Below, piece after piece: positions 17,301 through 23,893 of a stretch of 64,000 nucleotides of DNA (position 1 is the stretch's first letter; each line of letters starts with the position of its first letter). A program made the position numbers and the translations under genes. Below the pieces are notes generated by a model. It had not been told where the DNA came from, did no database searches, and saw nothing but the letters and a program-made list of their open reading frames with translations. The DNA comes from Nioella sp. MMSF_3534 (lineage in GTDB: Bacteria; Pseudomonadota; Alphaproteobacteria; Rhodobacterales; Rhodobacteraceae). The stretch is from the NCBI RefSeq assembly GCF_030732985.1, contig NZ_JASHJX010000007.1, positions 1-64,000 of the forward strand, written 5' to 3'.

Positions 17301-20092
17301 GTCTGACCTCCGACTGGGGCACGACGCCGATCCATGCGGGCGATGTCACGGTCAGCGATGATGGCAACGGAAATGCGCTGCTGAGCTTTCCGGGCGGGGA
17401 GTCGATCACTCTGGTGGGCGTGGCCCCGAGCCAACTGGCGACCGAGGCCGACCTTGTGTCCATCGGCATTCCGCCCGCGCCCGACTTCATCGTGGAAGGC
17501 AGCTCGAGCGATGACACGATCGACGCGGGCTACACGGGCGACCCCGAGGGCGACAGGGTCGATGCAAACGATCATTCGGACGGCTCGAACGATGACAGCA
17601 TCGAAGCAGGCGGCGGCAATGACAGCGTCGTCGCGGGGGCGGGCGACGATACGGTCTGGGGCGGCAATGACGCGGGCGCGGATACCATTCTGGGCGGCGC
17701 GGGCAATGACCTGATCAACGGTCAGGGCGGCGATGACAGCATCGACGGCGGTGCCGATGACGACAGCATTGCGGCGGGCGCGGGCGATGACAGCGTCACC
17801 GGTGGCAGCGGCAATGACTCGATCAATGGCGGCACCGGCAACGACACGCTGGATGGCGGAACCGGCGCTGATCTTATCAGCGGTGCGGGCGGCAGCGACA
17901 GCATTCTTGGCGGCGACGATGCCGACACGGTCATGGTCTTCGACGGCTACGGCGCCGATACGATTGCGGGTGGCGAAGGCGGTGTCGATGCCGACATTCT
18001 GGATGCGTCCTGGATTGGCGCTGACCTGACGCTGGACCTGTCGGCCAATGGCGCGGCGGATAATGAAAGCGGCACGTTGACCTCGACCACAGCGGGCGAC
18101 GTGGCGAATTTCACTGAGATCGAGAGCGTTGTCCTGGGCTCCGGCGATGACAGCGTGACGGGCTCTTCCGGCGATGACAGCGTCGCCACTGGCGCGGGGG
18201 CCGACACGGTCGCGGGCGGTCAGGGCGATGACAACATCGCTCTTGGCGCCAATGATGGTGCTCAGGATGTGGTGGTTCTGTCGGATGGCGACGGGTCCGA
18301 CATCGTTCAGGAATTCGAAGCCCCGATCGACAATGGCAATGGCACCTACACCGGGCAGGATCAGCTGGATGTCAGCGGCCTGACCTCGGATGGCGGCACC
18401 ACGCCGGTCACCACCAATGACGTGACGGTCACGGATGATGGTTTCGGCAACGCGGTTCTGAGCTTCCCGGGCGGCGAAAGCATTACGCTTGTGGGTGTGG
18501 CTCCGAGCGAGGTGGACGGTGCGGCCGAACTGGTTGCCATCGGCATCCCGGACGGGCGCGATTTCATCGTCGAGGGCAGCTCGGGCAACGACACCATCGA
18601 CGTCGGCTATACCGGTGATCCGGAAGGCGACATGATCGACGCGCTGGATCATTCCGACGGGTCGAACGATGACAGCGTGCTGGCCGGTGCGGGCGATGAC
18701 TCGGTCGTGGCGGGGCTTGGCGATGACACGGTGTTCGGTCAGGACGGCGCGGATACGATCCTTGGCGGGGCTGGCAATGACAGCCTCGATGGCGACGACG
18801 TGTTCGCGACCGGTGGGGCCGACAGCATTGATGGCGGTGCCGGGAATGACACGATCATCGGTGACAGTTTCGATGACACGCTGATCGGCGGGGCCGGGGA
18901 TGACAGCATCTTCGCGGGGGCCGATGACGACCTTGTCTATGCAGGCACCGGTGACGACCAGGTCTTCGGCGAAGGCGGGGATGACACCGTCATTGTGGAA
19001 GACGGGTTCGGCAATGACAATCTGATCGCCGGTGAAACCAGCGAGACCGATGGCGACACGCTCGACCTGAGCAATCTGACCGTCGATACCACCATCGACC
19101 TGACCAGTGTGAACCCGGAAAAGGTGACCATCACCGATGGCACTGACACGATCAACGCGGAGGAGTTCGAGACTCTGATCCTCGGCGGTGGCGAGGATAC
19201 GCTGCAGCTTGGCGATGGTGGCGGCAGCGATGTTGTGTCCGGCTTCGACATGGGCGACCGCGGCGACGGGCACACCTTCGACCAGCTTGATGTGACGGGC
19301 CTGACCACCGACGGCACCACGCCCGTGACCGCCTGGGATGTCGTTGTCACCGACACCAACGGCAACGGCACCGGCGATGCAATCCTGACCTTCCCGGGCG
19401 GCGAAAGCATCACGCTGGAGGGCGTGGCCCCGAACCAGGTCGACACGATCCCGGAACTGTTCGCCATTGGCATTCCCTGCTTCACCCCCGGTGCGATGAT
19501 CATCACCGCCGACGGGGAACGCGCGGTGGAGGATATCCGCCCCGGCGACATGGTGCTGACCGCCGACAACGGCTTTCAGCCGGTCCGGTGGGTGGGCAGT
19601 CGTACCCTGACCGGCGAGGAGCTGGAGGCAAAGCCGGAACTCAAGCCCGTGGTGATCCGCAAGGGTGCGTTCGGCAATGACCGCAAGATGCTGGTGTCAC
19701 CGCAGCACGGGTTTGTCATGAAGACCGATACCGGCGAACGGCTGATCCGCGCCAAGCACGCGGCGGAGCTCTATGGCGGGCAGATCGCGCGGATCGACCG
19801 CAAATGCGAGCAGGTGACCTATGTGCACATCATGTTCGACCGGCACGAGATCGTGTTCGCCGAAGGCGCCCGGACCGAGGCCTTCTATCCCGGCCCGCAG
19901 GCGCTGAAATCCATCGACCGAGAGGCGATGGCCGAACTGCTGACCCTGTTCCCGGAACTGGCGCATGTTGCCTTTGGCGAGGAAGGTGCCGCAGGTCGCT
20001 ATGGCCCGCCAGCCCGCGATTACCTGCTGGGACGCGATATCCGTGCCATGAAGAAAGGCGCAGGGGGCATGCAGCCGACCCGCGCGGCCTGA
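14324..20092 (+). CDS. giant RTX calcium-binding protein with C-terminal Hint domain
   Basis: A 1922-aa acidic protein without an N-terminal signal peptide, as expected for type I secretion. Residues about 15-235 resemble the choice-of-anchor-L type domain (SGVILSTGN, FVFSSEEYLEYVNSGVND). About 245-340 is a cadherin/VCBS-like domain with VLENDRD. Residues 345-1715 hold four long modules, each packed with RTX nonapeptides (GGxGxDxxx) and closing with a DQLDVSxLTSDxGTTPV and FPGGESITL segment. Residues 1719-1880 are a Hint_2 domain starting CFTPGAMIITADGERAVEDI, a Hedgehog/intein-type self-processing fold with Cys1719. AGGAGG decides the ATG. No secretion genes are nearby. A surface or released adhesin/enzyme scaffold is likely; the exact role is unknown. 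Confidence 0.88.
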   Translation: MPDALELNVTTTTDATTIAQTIFGDGIQVVSATLTGAATQAGTYSGGDAVSGGVVPSDSGVILSTGNATDFTTGGTGTNTNTSAGTSTGHGGAGDADLDAISTTSTFDAVVFESTFIPDDDYITMQFVFSSEEYLEYVNSGVNDTLGVWVNGSFVPLTSSGDTVSIDTVNDTSNSNLYVDNPAATDTYNTEMDGFTITLSFKAPVNPGEENTIRIGLADGGDSAYDTNVLIAADSIQTVALAFEDHVTLEANTTAVIDVLENDRDSSGDGLSITEINGQAVVPGDSVTLNTGEVVTLNSDYTFSVETDADLGETVFTYTVENGDGVSDVGYVIIQTVADAPLDGIVEGSGTDDVIDATFTGDPEGDMIDANDAIGVNGTTGNDDYVLAHAGDDSVVTGAGDDIVEGGDGNDTIFGGNGQANDDATAPFDGDDSLVGGAGDDFLYGEAGSDTLIGGTGNDNLSGSIGNDSLSGGDGNDSFDGGAGDDTIDGGAGADYIFADNALNQGDDSVDGGAGNDTVITLDGADTVDGGTGDDVIMTGGDADLIQLSNGFGNDTITGGETFTAGGADDDTLDMSAVTSGVELDLTSNDPEAGSVFEVGSAGGDTDFTEIENIILSAGRDTVHLADGGGQDAVGGFDISDSGDGTAVDQLDVSKLTSDGGTTPVTTTDVTVTSDPYGNAVLTFPGGESITLEGVNPLNLSTVDDLVAIGIPDGRDYIVEGTSGSDTIDAGYNGDPEGDLVDANDALNGSNDDVIEAGAGNDSVVAGAGDDSVQGDAGNDTIEGGAGADTLRGGTGDDSIEGGDGDDDLYGDENSDTIIGGAGNDTVDGGTGADSIDGGADDDSISGGDGDDTIIGGAGDDWLRGSVGNDEMWGGTGDDYIWAGFNDDTIRIENDFGNDTIEAEGINEVTGDVLDLSLVTDDLTIDLTGSNPEAGTFSDGISTAQFNEIENIILGGGRDTITLADFGGADIVQAFDMTDSGDGSTNDQLDVSGLTSDWGTTPIHAGDVTVSDDGNGNALLSFPGGESITLVGVAPSQLATEADLVSIGIPPAPDFIVEGSSSDDTIDAGYTGDPEGDRVDANDHSDGSNDDSIEAGGGNDSVVAGAGDDTVWGGNDAGADTILGGAGNDLINGQGGDDSIDGGADDDSIAAGAGDDSVTGGSGNDSINGGTGNDTLDGGTGADLISGAGGSDSILGGDDADTVMVFDGYGADTIAGGEGGVDADILDASWIGADLTLDLSANGAADNESGTLTSTTAGDVANFTEIESVVLGSGDDSVTGSSGDDSVATGAGADTVAGGQGDDNIALGANDGAQDVVVLSDGDGSDIVQEFEAPIDNGNGTYTGQDQLDVSGLTSDGGTTPVTTNDVTVTDDGFGNAVLSFPGGESITLVGVAPSEVDGAAELVAIGIPDGRDFIVEGSSGNDTIDVGYTGDPEGDMIDALDHSDGSNDDSVLAGAGDDSVVAGLGDDTVFGQDGADTILGGAGNDSLDGDDVFATGGADSIDGGAGNDTIIGDSFDDTLIGGAGDDSIFAGADDDLVYAGTGDDQVFGEGGDDTVIVEDGFGNDNLIAGETSETDGDTLDLSNLTVDTTIDLTSVNPEKVTITDGTDTINAEEFETLILGGGEDTLQLGDGGGSDVVSGFDMGDRGDGHTFDQLDVTGLTTDGTTPVTAWDVVVTDTNGNGTGDAILTFPGGESITLEGVAPNQVDTIPELFAIGIPCFTPGAMIITADGERAVEDIRPGDMVLTADNGFQPVRWVGSRTLTGEELEAKPELKPVVIRKGAFGNDRKMLVSPQHGFVMKTDTGERLIRAKHAAELYGGQIARIDRKCEQVTYVHIMFDRHEIVFAEGARTEAFYPGPQALKSIDREAMAELLTLFPELAHVAFGEEGAAGRYGPPARDYLLGRDIRAMKKGAGGMQPTRAA
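15356..19477 (+). repeat. four tandem ~1-kb modules inside the RTX gene
   Basis: Modules start at residues 345, 718, 1056 and 1415 (bases 15356, 16475, 17489, 18566), each with a variant of IVEGSSGxDTIDxGYTGDPEGD. They then contain RTX repeats and end with the DQLDVSGLTSD...FPGGESITL...IGIP cassette. Spacing is about 1119, 1014 and 1077 bases, and the last copy is shorter. The copies have diverged in sequence and in number of nonapeptides. Confidence 0.8.
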
Positions 20093-20106
20093 TCCTGACA
20101 AACCAC

Positions 20107-20125
20107 GCCCCGGCCCGTCCGGGGC
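20107..20125 (+). terminator. GC hairpin after the RTX gene
   Basis: GCCCCGG (20107-20113) and CCGGGGC (20119-20125) form a perfect 7-bp stem with a 5-nt loop, 15 bases after the stop. No T-run follows, so it may be a weak or factor-dependent terminator. Confidence 0.4.
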
Positions 20126-20222
20126 GGGCTTGTCCAGGCGGTGCTGAAAAACTGCGCTTCTCAACTTTCCTTTGCTGCGGACTACGGGTATACGCCGCTT
20201 TCGTCTAGCCGAGGAACACGCC

Positions 20223-21023
20223 ATGCAGGGCAGCGCAAATCTCAACATCATGATCAAGGCCGCCCGCAAGGCAGGCCGCAGCCTTGTGAAGGATTTCCGC
20301 GAGGTCGAGAACCTTCAGGTCGGGTCCAAGGGGCCGGGTGACTTCGTGTCCAAGGCCGATATGGCCGCCGAAGAGATCCTGCGCACAGAGCTGATGGAAG
20401 CGCGCCCCAACTATGGGTGGCTGGGTGAGGAAACCGGCGAAACCCCCGGCACCGACCCAACCCGCCGCTGGATCGTCGATCCGCTGGACGGCACCACCAA
20501 CTTCCTGCACGGGATGCCCCATTGGGCGGTGTCCATTGCGCTGGAACACAAGGGCGAGATCGTGGCGGGCGTGGTCTATGACGCGGCGAAGGACGAGATG
20601 TTCTATGCCGAAAAAGGCGCGGGGGCCTGGTTGAACGATTCGCAGCGCCTGCGCGTGTCCGGTCGTCACCGGATGATCGACTGCGTCTTTGCGACCGGTG
20701 TGCCCTTTGGCGGGCGCAAATACCTGCCCGCAACGCTTCAGGATCTGGCGCGGCTGATGCCCGCCTGTGCCGGTGTGCGCCGGTGGGGCTCTGCCGCGCT
20801 CGACCTCGCCTATGTGGCGGCGGGCCGTTACGATGGCTACTGGGAACGGGGTCTGCATGCCTGGGACGTGGCTGCGGGCCTGTTGATCGCCAAAGAGGCG
20901 GGCGCCATCGTTCAGCCGATTCGCGACGGGCAGAACCTCGTGGAAGATGGTCAGGTTCTGGCGGCAGCCGAGCCGATCTTCGACCAGTTCGCCAAGATTA
21001 TCCGCGATCGGTCGGAAAACTGA
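20223..21023 (+). CDS. suhB: inositol monophosphatase family protein
   Basis: A 266-aa Mg-dependent phosphatase of the inositol monophosphatase/SuhB family. Metal-binding motifs are GEETGE (about residues 70-75), WIVDPLDGTTNFLHG, and WDVAAGLLIAKEAG in the C-terminal part. Substrates in the family include myo-inositol-1-phosphate, and SuhB also acts with NusA in rRNA antitermination. The ATG at 20223 gives the normal N-terminus; an earlier in-frame start at 20172 has no support. Confidence 0.92.
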   Translation: MQGSANLNIMIKAARKAGRSLVKDFREVENLQVGSKGPGDFVSKADMAAEEILRTELMEARPNYGWLGEETGETPGTDPTRRWIVDPLDGTTNFLHGMPHWAVSIALEHKGEIVAGVVYDAAKDEMFYAEKGAGAWLNDSQRLRVSGRHRMIDCVFATGVPFGGRKYLPATLQDLARLMPACAGVRRWGSAALDLAYVAAGRYDGYWERGLHAWDVAAGLLIAKEAGAIVQPIRDGQNLVEDGQVLAAAEPIFDQFAKIIRDRSEN

Positions 21024-21067
21024 CACGCGTCGCGGTTTGATCCGTCAAATTTTTGCCTTGGCCGTAA

Positions 21068-21103
21068 GGCATCCTCTTCCCCGGATGATTCCAAGAGGAT
21101 GCC
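21068..21103 (+). promoter_or_regulatory. hairpin hiding the ribosome binding site of the pilin-like gene
   Basis: GGCATCCTCTT (21068-21078) and AAGAGGATGCC (21093-21103) are perfect 11-nt inverted copies with a 14-nt loop. The right arm holds the Shine-Dalgarno AGAGGA and ends directly at ATG 21104, so a folded mRNA would block initiation. The same repeat could instead be an operator. Confidence 0.55.
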
Positions 21104-21364
21104 ATGACCTGCGTTGCACAGTTCTGGAATGATGAAAGCGGTTCGGCCACGGTCGAATGGGTGGTCATGACGGCCGCCTCTGTCGCCATGGGTTTGGCGG
21201 TCATGTCCTATGTCAGCGAAGGCGTTGAAAACCTGTCGAACGACGTGCGCTCGGCGCTCAGTGGTTTCGAGATCATGACGAGTTTCGACCAGTGGGACGA
21301 TTTCCGCGCGCAACAGGCGGCAGCGGCAGCGGCTGTCGCGTCAGAGGACGCAGAGAGCCAGTAG
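21104..21364 (+). CDS. small Flp/Tad-type pilin-like protein
   Basis: An 86-aa protein: a short polar start (MTCVAQFWNDESGSATVEW), one hydrophobic helix (about residues 21-38, VVMTAASVAMGLAVMSYV) with the preceding Glu typical of type IV/Flp-like prepilins, and an acidic, Ala-rich tail. The SGSATVEWV stretch is characteristic of Tad-type pilin or TadE-like small proteins. No tad assembly genes are in the window. Its ribosome binding site lies in a perfect hairpin. Confidence 0.6.
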   Translation: MTCVAQFWNDESGSATVEWVVMTAASVAMGLAVMSYVSEGVENLSNDVRSALSGFEIMTSFDQWDDFRAQQAAAAAAVASEDAESQ

Positions 21365-21413
21365 CGGGCCGTCGACAATCACGACTCCCACCCATCTTGT
21401 CCGGACAGAAAAC

Positions 21414-21453
21414 GGATGGCCCTGCCGCTCTCACGGTTGCAGCAGGACCATCC
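21414..21453 (-). terminator. strong hairpin ending the minus-strand small-RNA transcript
   Basis: The 15-nt arms 21414-21428 and 21439-21453 pair along their full length, with two G-U wobbles on the minus-strand RNA and a 10-nt loop. On the minus strand a GTTTTC follows. It would end the transcript carrying the 34-aa ORF and the CCUCCUCCC hairpin. On the plus strand it may also stop the pilin transcript. Confidence 0.55.
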
Positions 21454-21488
21454 GAAATGAAAATGTTTTGGTGCTGAAAAATCTGGGT

Positions 21489-21542
21489 GTCAGGCCCGGC
21501 ACAGGGAGGGAAAGAGGAGGGAGGAGGACAGCCGGGCCTGAC
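21489..21542 (-). ncRNA. hairpin RNA with CCUCCUCCC loop (CcsR/cuckoo-like)
   Basis: A perfect 12-bp stem (21489-21500 with 21531-21542; GTCAGGCCCGGC and its complement) encloses a 30-nt loop. On the minus strand this loop is almost pure pyrimidine and contains CCUCCUCCC (complement of 21519-21527). Hairpin loops with this anti-Shine-Dalgarno-like motif define the conserved CCUCCUCCC-motif stress-induced RNAs of Rhodobacter and related rhizobial small RNAs. The RNA lies 23 bases downstream of a 34-aa ORF and is followed by ATTTTT, so it may be processed from the same transcript. Assignment rests on motif and context only. Confidence 0.55.
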
Positions 21543-21565
21543 GAAACTTGGTGGGGCTCAGCAGA

Positions 21566-21670
21566 TCAGCCGAGCGGGAAAGGAGCCTTGGGAAGAGTGA
21601 CCGGCTTGGCCTGGCGGGTGCGGGCGTCGCGGGCGAGAAGGGCGGCGGCGGAGCGGGAGGAGAATGTCAT
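21566..21670 (-). CDS. 34-aa basic peptide ORF upstream of the CCUCCUCCC RNA
   Basis: The ORF reads MTFSSRSAAALLARDARTRQ and continues with a Pro/Lys-rich end (KPVTLPKAPFPLG). It starts 32 bases downstream of a promoter/operator and ends just before the CCUCCUCCC hairpin. In Rhodobacter sphaeroides the comparable small RNAs are co-transcribed with a small DUF1127 protein gene. This peptide is shorter and I do not see the DUF1127 motif. The ribosome binding site is weak. The ORF could be a leader or chance; the position is its main support. Confidence 0.35.
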   Translation of the reverse strand: MTFSSRSAAALLARDARTRQAKPVTLPKAPFPLG

Positions 21671-21702
21671 TGGTTTGAGTTCCGTTGTCTTCGTTTCTGT
21701 TA

Positions 21703-21736
21703 GTGTATTAATTACACATTAATCCGGGGTGCGCAA
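21703..21736 (-). promoter_or_regulatory. promoter with overlapping GTGTA-N5-TACAC operator
   Basis: Read on the minus strand: TTGCGC (-35, complement of 21731-21736), a 16-nt spacer, then TAATTA (-10, 21709-21714). A 15-bp inverted repeat GTGTA-N5-TACAC (21703-21717) covers the -10 box. An overlapping TTAA-N7-TTAA (21708-21722) matches the CtrA half-site pattern. The same layout occurs before the 109-aa secreted protein gene at 22235-22268. Confidence 0.5.
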
Positions 21737-21813
21737 GGCAAAAGTGTGCACTCGACACAAAAAAAATTTCAACTGAGTCAGACCAGGGCAGAACCGGCCC
21801 CGAAAAATGAAAA

Positions 21814-21844
21814 GGGCCTGCCAACCGAACCGGCTGACAGGCCC
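21814..21844 (-). terminator. terminator of the 109-aa secreted protein gene
   Basis: GGGCCTG (21814-21820) and CAGGCCC (21838-21844) form the stem. On the minus strand the hairpin is followed by CTTTTCATTTTTC, a good T-rich tract. It lies 20 bases after the stop of the minus-strand gene. Confidence 0.75.
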
Positions 21845-21864
21845 CGATCTGCTGCGACGTGGGA

Positions 21865-22194
21865 TCAGTTGCGCAGGGTTTCCATGAAGGAGTTATGACG
21901 CTGGTCCAGAATGGCCGAGTTGGCTGCACCGGTGGCCAGCATCTGGTTGCCCCAGCTGTGGATGTCTTCCATCCGCTGCGCATGGGCGGCGTAGGGGTCA
22001 TAGCTGTTATAGCCGCCATAGACCGGGGCCTGCATCTGCATCGCATAGGCGTCCAGCATGGCGCAGGCCTCGTAGTAGCCGGCGCTGCAATAGGCGCTCA
22101 GTTCATACATGTCGACATACTGGGCCTCGGCCTGAGACGCACCGGAAATGGCAGAAGCGAGAGCAGCGGCGGAGAGGAGAGAAAAGATACGCAT
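21865..22194 (-). CDS. small secreted protein of unknown function
   Basis: A 109-aa protein with a signal peptide (MRIFSLLSAAALASAISG, likely cleavage after SQAEA). The mature part is rich in Tyr, Met and Ala (YVDMYELSAYCSAGYYEACA and YNSYDPYAAHAQRMEDIH) and has two Cys about 8 residues apart that may form a disulfide. I do not recognise the family. It is a single-gene unit with a clear sigma-70-like promoter, an operator-like palindrome over its -10 box, and its own terminator. Confidence 0.65.
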   Translation of the reverse strand: MRIFSLLSAAALASAISGASQAEAQYVDMYELSAYCSAGYYEACAMLDAYAMQMQAPVYGGYNSYDPYAAHAQRMEDIHSWGNQMLATGAANSAILDQRHNSFMETLRN

Positions 22195-22234
22195 GGGTCA
22201 AATTCCTGGGTTTGAGTGCGGTTTGGTTCAATAC

Positions 22235-22268
22235 GTGTAAAATATACACAAACATAAGCCGGAGTCAA
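22235..22268 (-). promoter_or_regulatory. promoter with GTGTA-N5-TACAC operator
   Basis: On the minus strand: TTGACT (-35, complement of 22263-22268), a 16-nt spacer and TATATT (-10, complement of 22241-22246). The 15-bp inverted repeat GTGTA-AAATA-TACAC (22235-22249) overlaps the -10 box. Position and spacing copy the element at 21703-21736, so one repressor may control both transcripts. Confidence 0.6.
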
Positions 22269-22312
22269 TCCATCACCGCATTGACCATGCGTCATCCATG
22301 GCTTTCTCAAGA

Positions 22313-23002
22313 TCAGCGTTCTGGCAGAACCTGTTGGGCAATCCCGGCAATAGCCAGATAGATCGAGCTGCCCATCAACCCCCAAAGTGCCCAGCTTTCC
22401 GGGTGGAAATCGACCCAGGCGGCCCAACCGGCAAAGCCGGTCCAGGCAATGGCCATGGGCAAGGACAAGGCCCGCCAGCGTTCCGTGCGCACCGGGTGGA
22501 TGAACTTGAGGTTCAGGAACATCCCCACGGCAAAGAGGATGACCAGCCCGAGGATTATGTAGAAATTCGGGCTGAGCGCGAACAGAACCAATACCACCAT
22601 GTTCCAGCAGCCCGGAAAGCCCGCAAAGGAATTGTCCTTGGTCTTCATTCGGGTATCGGCGAAGTAGACGACGCTGGCAAAGGTGATCACGATGATCGCC
22701 AGCCATCCCGTCCAGCCCGGCAGCAGCCCGGATTTGAACAGCGCATAGGCGGGGATGAAGACATAGGTCAGGTAGTCGATGATCAGGTCCATCAGGACCC
22801 CGTCGAACTCTGGCGCATTGGTCTTGACCTGGTAGCGGCGCGCCAATGGCCCGTCGATCCCATCGACGATCAGGGCCACAACCAGCCACAGGAACATGAG
22901 CGACCACTTTTCCTCGACCGCCGCCAGCATCGCCAGCATGGCGAATACCGCGCCGGTGGCGGTGAACAGGTGAACCGAGAGGGCTTTCATACGCAATGTC
23001 AT
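22313..23002 (-). CDS. pcs: phosphatidylcholine synthase
   Basis: A 229-aa inner-membrane CDP-alcohol phosphatidyltransferase that condenses CDP-diacylglycerol with choline in one step. The catalytic region DGIDGPLARRY followed by FDGVLMDLIIDYLTYVFIP has the spacing typical of bacterial Pcs, and several helices follow. FTATGAVFAMLAMLA is the usual first helix. ATG 23002 is chosen; ATG 22990 and a TTG at 23020 are alternatives. It stands alone in the minus direction. Confidence 0.88.
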   Translation of the reverse strand: MTLRMKALSVHLFTATGAVFAMLAMLAAVEEKWSLMFLWLVVALIVDGIDGPLARRYQVKTNAPEFDGVLMDLIIDYLTYVFIPAYALFKSGLLPGWTGWLAIIVITFASVVYFADTRMKTKDNSFAGFPGCWNMVVLVLFALSPNFYIILGLVILFAVGMFLNLKFIHPVRTERWRALSLPMAIAWTGFAGWAAWVDFHPESWALWGLMGSSIYLAIAGIAQQVLPER

Positions 23003-23142
23003 CGGACTGACATGAACCAAAGCAACGCGATAGGCAACCGGGGGTGTGCCGGGAAAGGGCGGGCGGCACTACCGTTAGGACAGAATTTCGGACTTGCCGC
23101 ATCCCGTGATACCCTTGCCGTCCAATCGGAACGGAGGTCCCC

Positions 23143-23871
23143 ATGCCCGCATTGATTCGCGCCTTTGCGCTCTTTGTCCCGCTGCTGCTGGCGATCACGG
23201 GGATCGCGCATGGCCAACAGGCCACGCTGATCATCCACAACAACACCGATGCCACGCTGTCCGTTTTCACGCAGAATGCCCATAGCTCCTCGATCCAGAG
23301 CCAACCCGTCGTCGTGCCTCCTTTGTCACGCGGACAGGCAACCGTCCCCATGGGACAGAGCGTCATCCTCGCTGAGGCCATCCACATGACCGGGACGCCG
23401 GATGCGAACTGGAGCTACAATTTCCACCATTCCGGCGCGCATGAGCTGGAGATCTTCGCCTCGAATTTCGGAATGTCGGTGATGTTCGATCGGCCAGGCT
23501 CGGTCGCACCCACGCCATCAGGGGGCACAATGCCGATCATCGCGGCAGGCAGCTACGATTGCTGGGGCGGTGTCAATCTCAGTCAGGCGGGATCCTGGAT
23601 GGCAATGGAGGGCACCTATCAGGATACCTACGAGGACGAACACGGCAGGCTCACTCTCACCTATGACCCTGCTCTGGGGCAGGGGGCTTCGGGATGGGCT
23701 GGCACATGGTGGGAGCCCGGCGTTGGCCGACACGGCACGCTGTCGAATTTCGAGCTGTCGGAGCAAGGGTTCAGCGCCGACTGGGCCGTTGACCCGCAGC
23801 GCGTGGGGGCGCGAAGCAACGGCAATGCGCTGCCGGTGGCAAGCGGTGATATGACCTGCACGCTGAACTGA
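23143..23871 (+). CDS. exported protein of unknown function
   Basis: A 242-aa protein with a signal peptide (FALFVPLLLAITGIAHG, cleavage near residue 24). Residues about 27-115 form one domain (ATLIIHNNTDATLSVF, GQSVILAEAIHMTG, then a hydrophobic IFASNFGMSVMF). A spacer PTPSGG leads to a second part, 127-242, with several Trp/Gly residues (YDCWGGVNLSQAGSWMAMEG, SGWAGTWWEPGVG). The second part looks like a beta-sandwich or lipocalin-like layout. An AACGGAGG site precedes the ATG. I do not recognise either domain. Convergent with xerC. Confidence 0.7.
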   Translation: MPALIRAFALFVPLLLAITGIAHGQQATLIIHNNTDATLSVFTQNAHSSSIQSQPVVVPPLSRGQATVPMGQSVILAEAIHMTGTPDANWSYNFHHSGAHELEIFASNFGMSVMFDRPGSVAPTPSGGTMPIIAAGSYDCWGGVNLSQAGSWMAMEGTYQDTYEDEHGRLTLTYDPALGQGASGWAGTWWEPGVGRHGTLSNFELSEQGFSADWAVDPQRVGARSNGNALPVASGDMTCTLN

Positions 23872-23893
23872 TGAAGGACCGCAAAGGGCAGCG

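Noticed and set aside
15734-19273. A 1179-aa open frame on the minus strand opposite the RTX gene
   Set aside because: It mirrors the repetitive, GC-rich RTX coding sequence; its product is a low-complexity Val/Ile/Ala/Asp repeat, and the plus frame has a strong ribosome binding site and clear domains.
15356-19477. Regular repeats suggesting a CRISPR-like or satellite array
   Set aside because: The repeats are in frame, vary in length and encode GGxGxD nonapeptides, so they are protein repeats.
21468-21722. 84-aa plus-strand ORF through the small-RNA locus
   Set aside because: It starts with TTG, has no ribosome binding site, and its Gly/Arg-rich product follows from the purine-rich loop; the minus strand shows organised signals.
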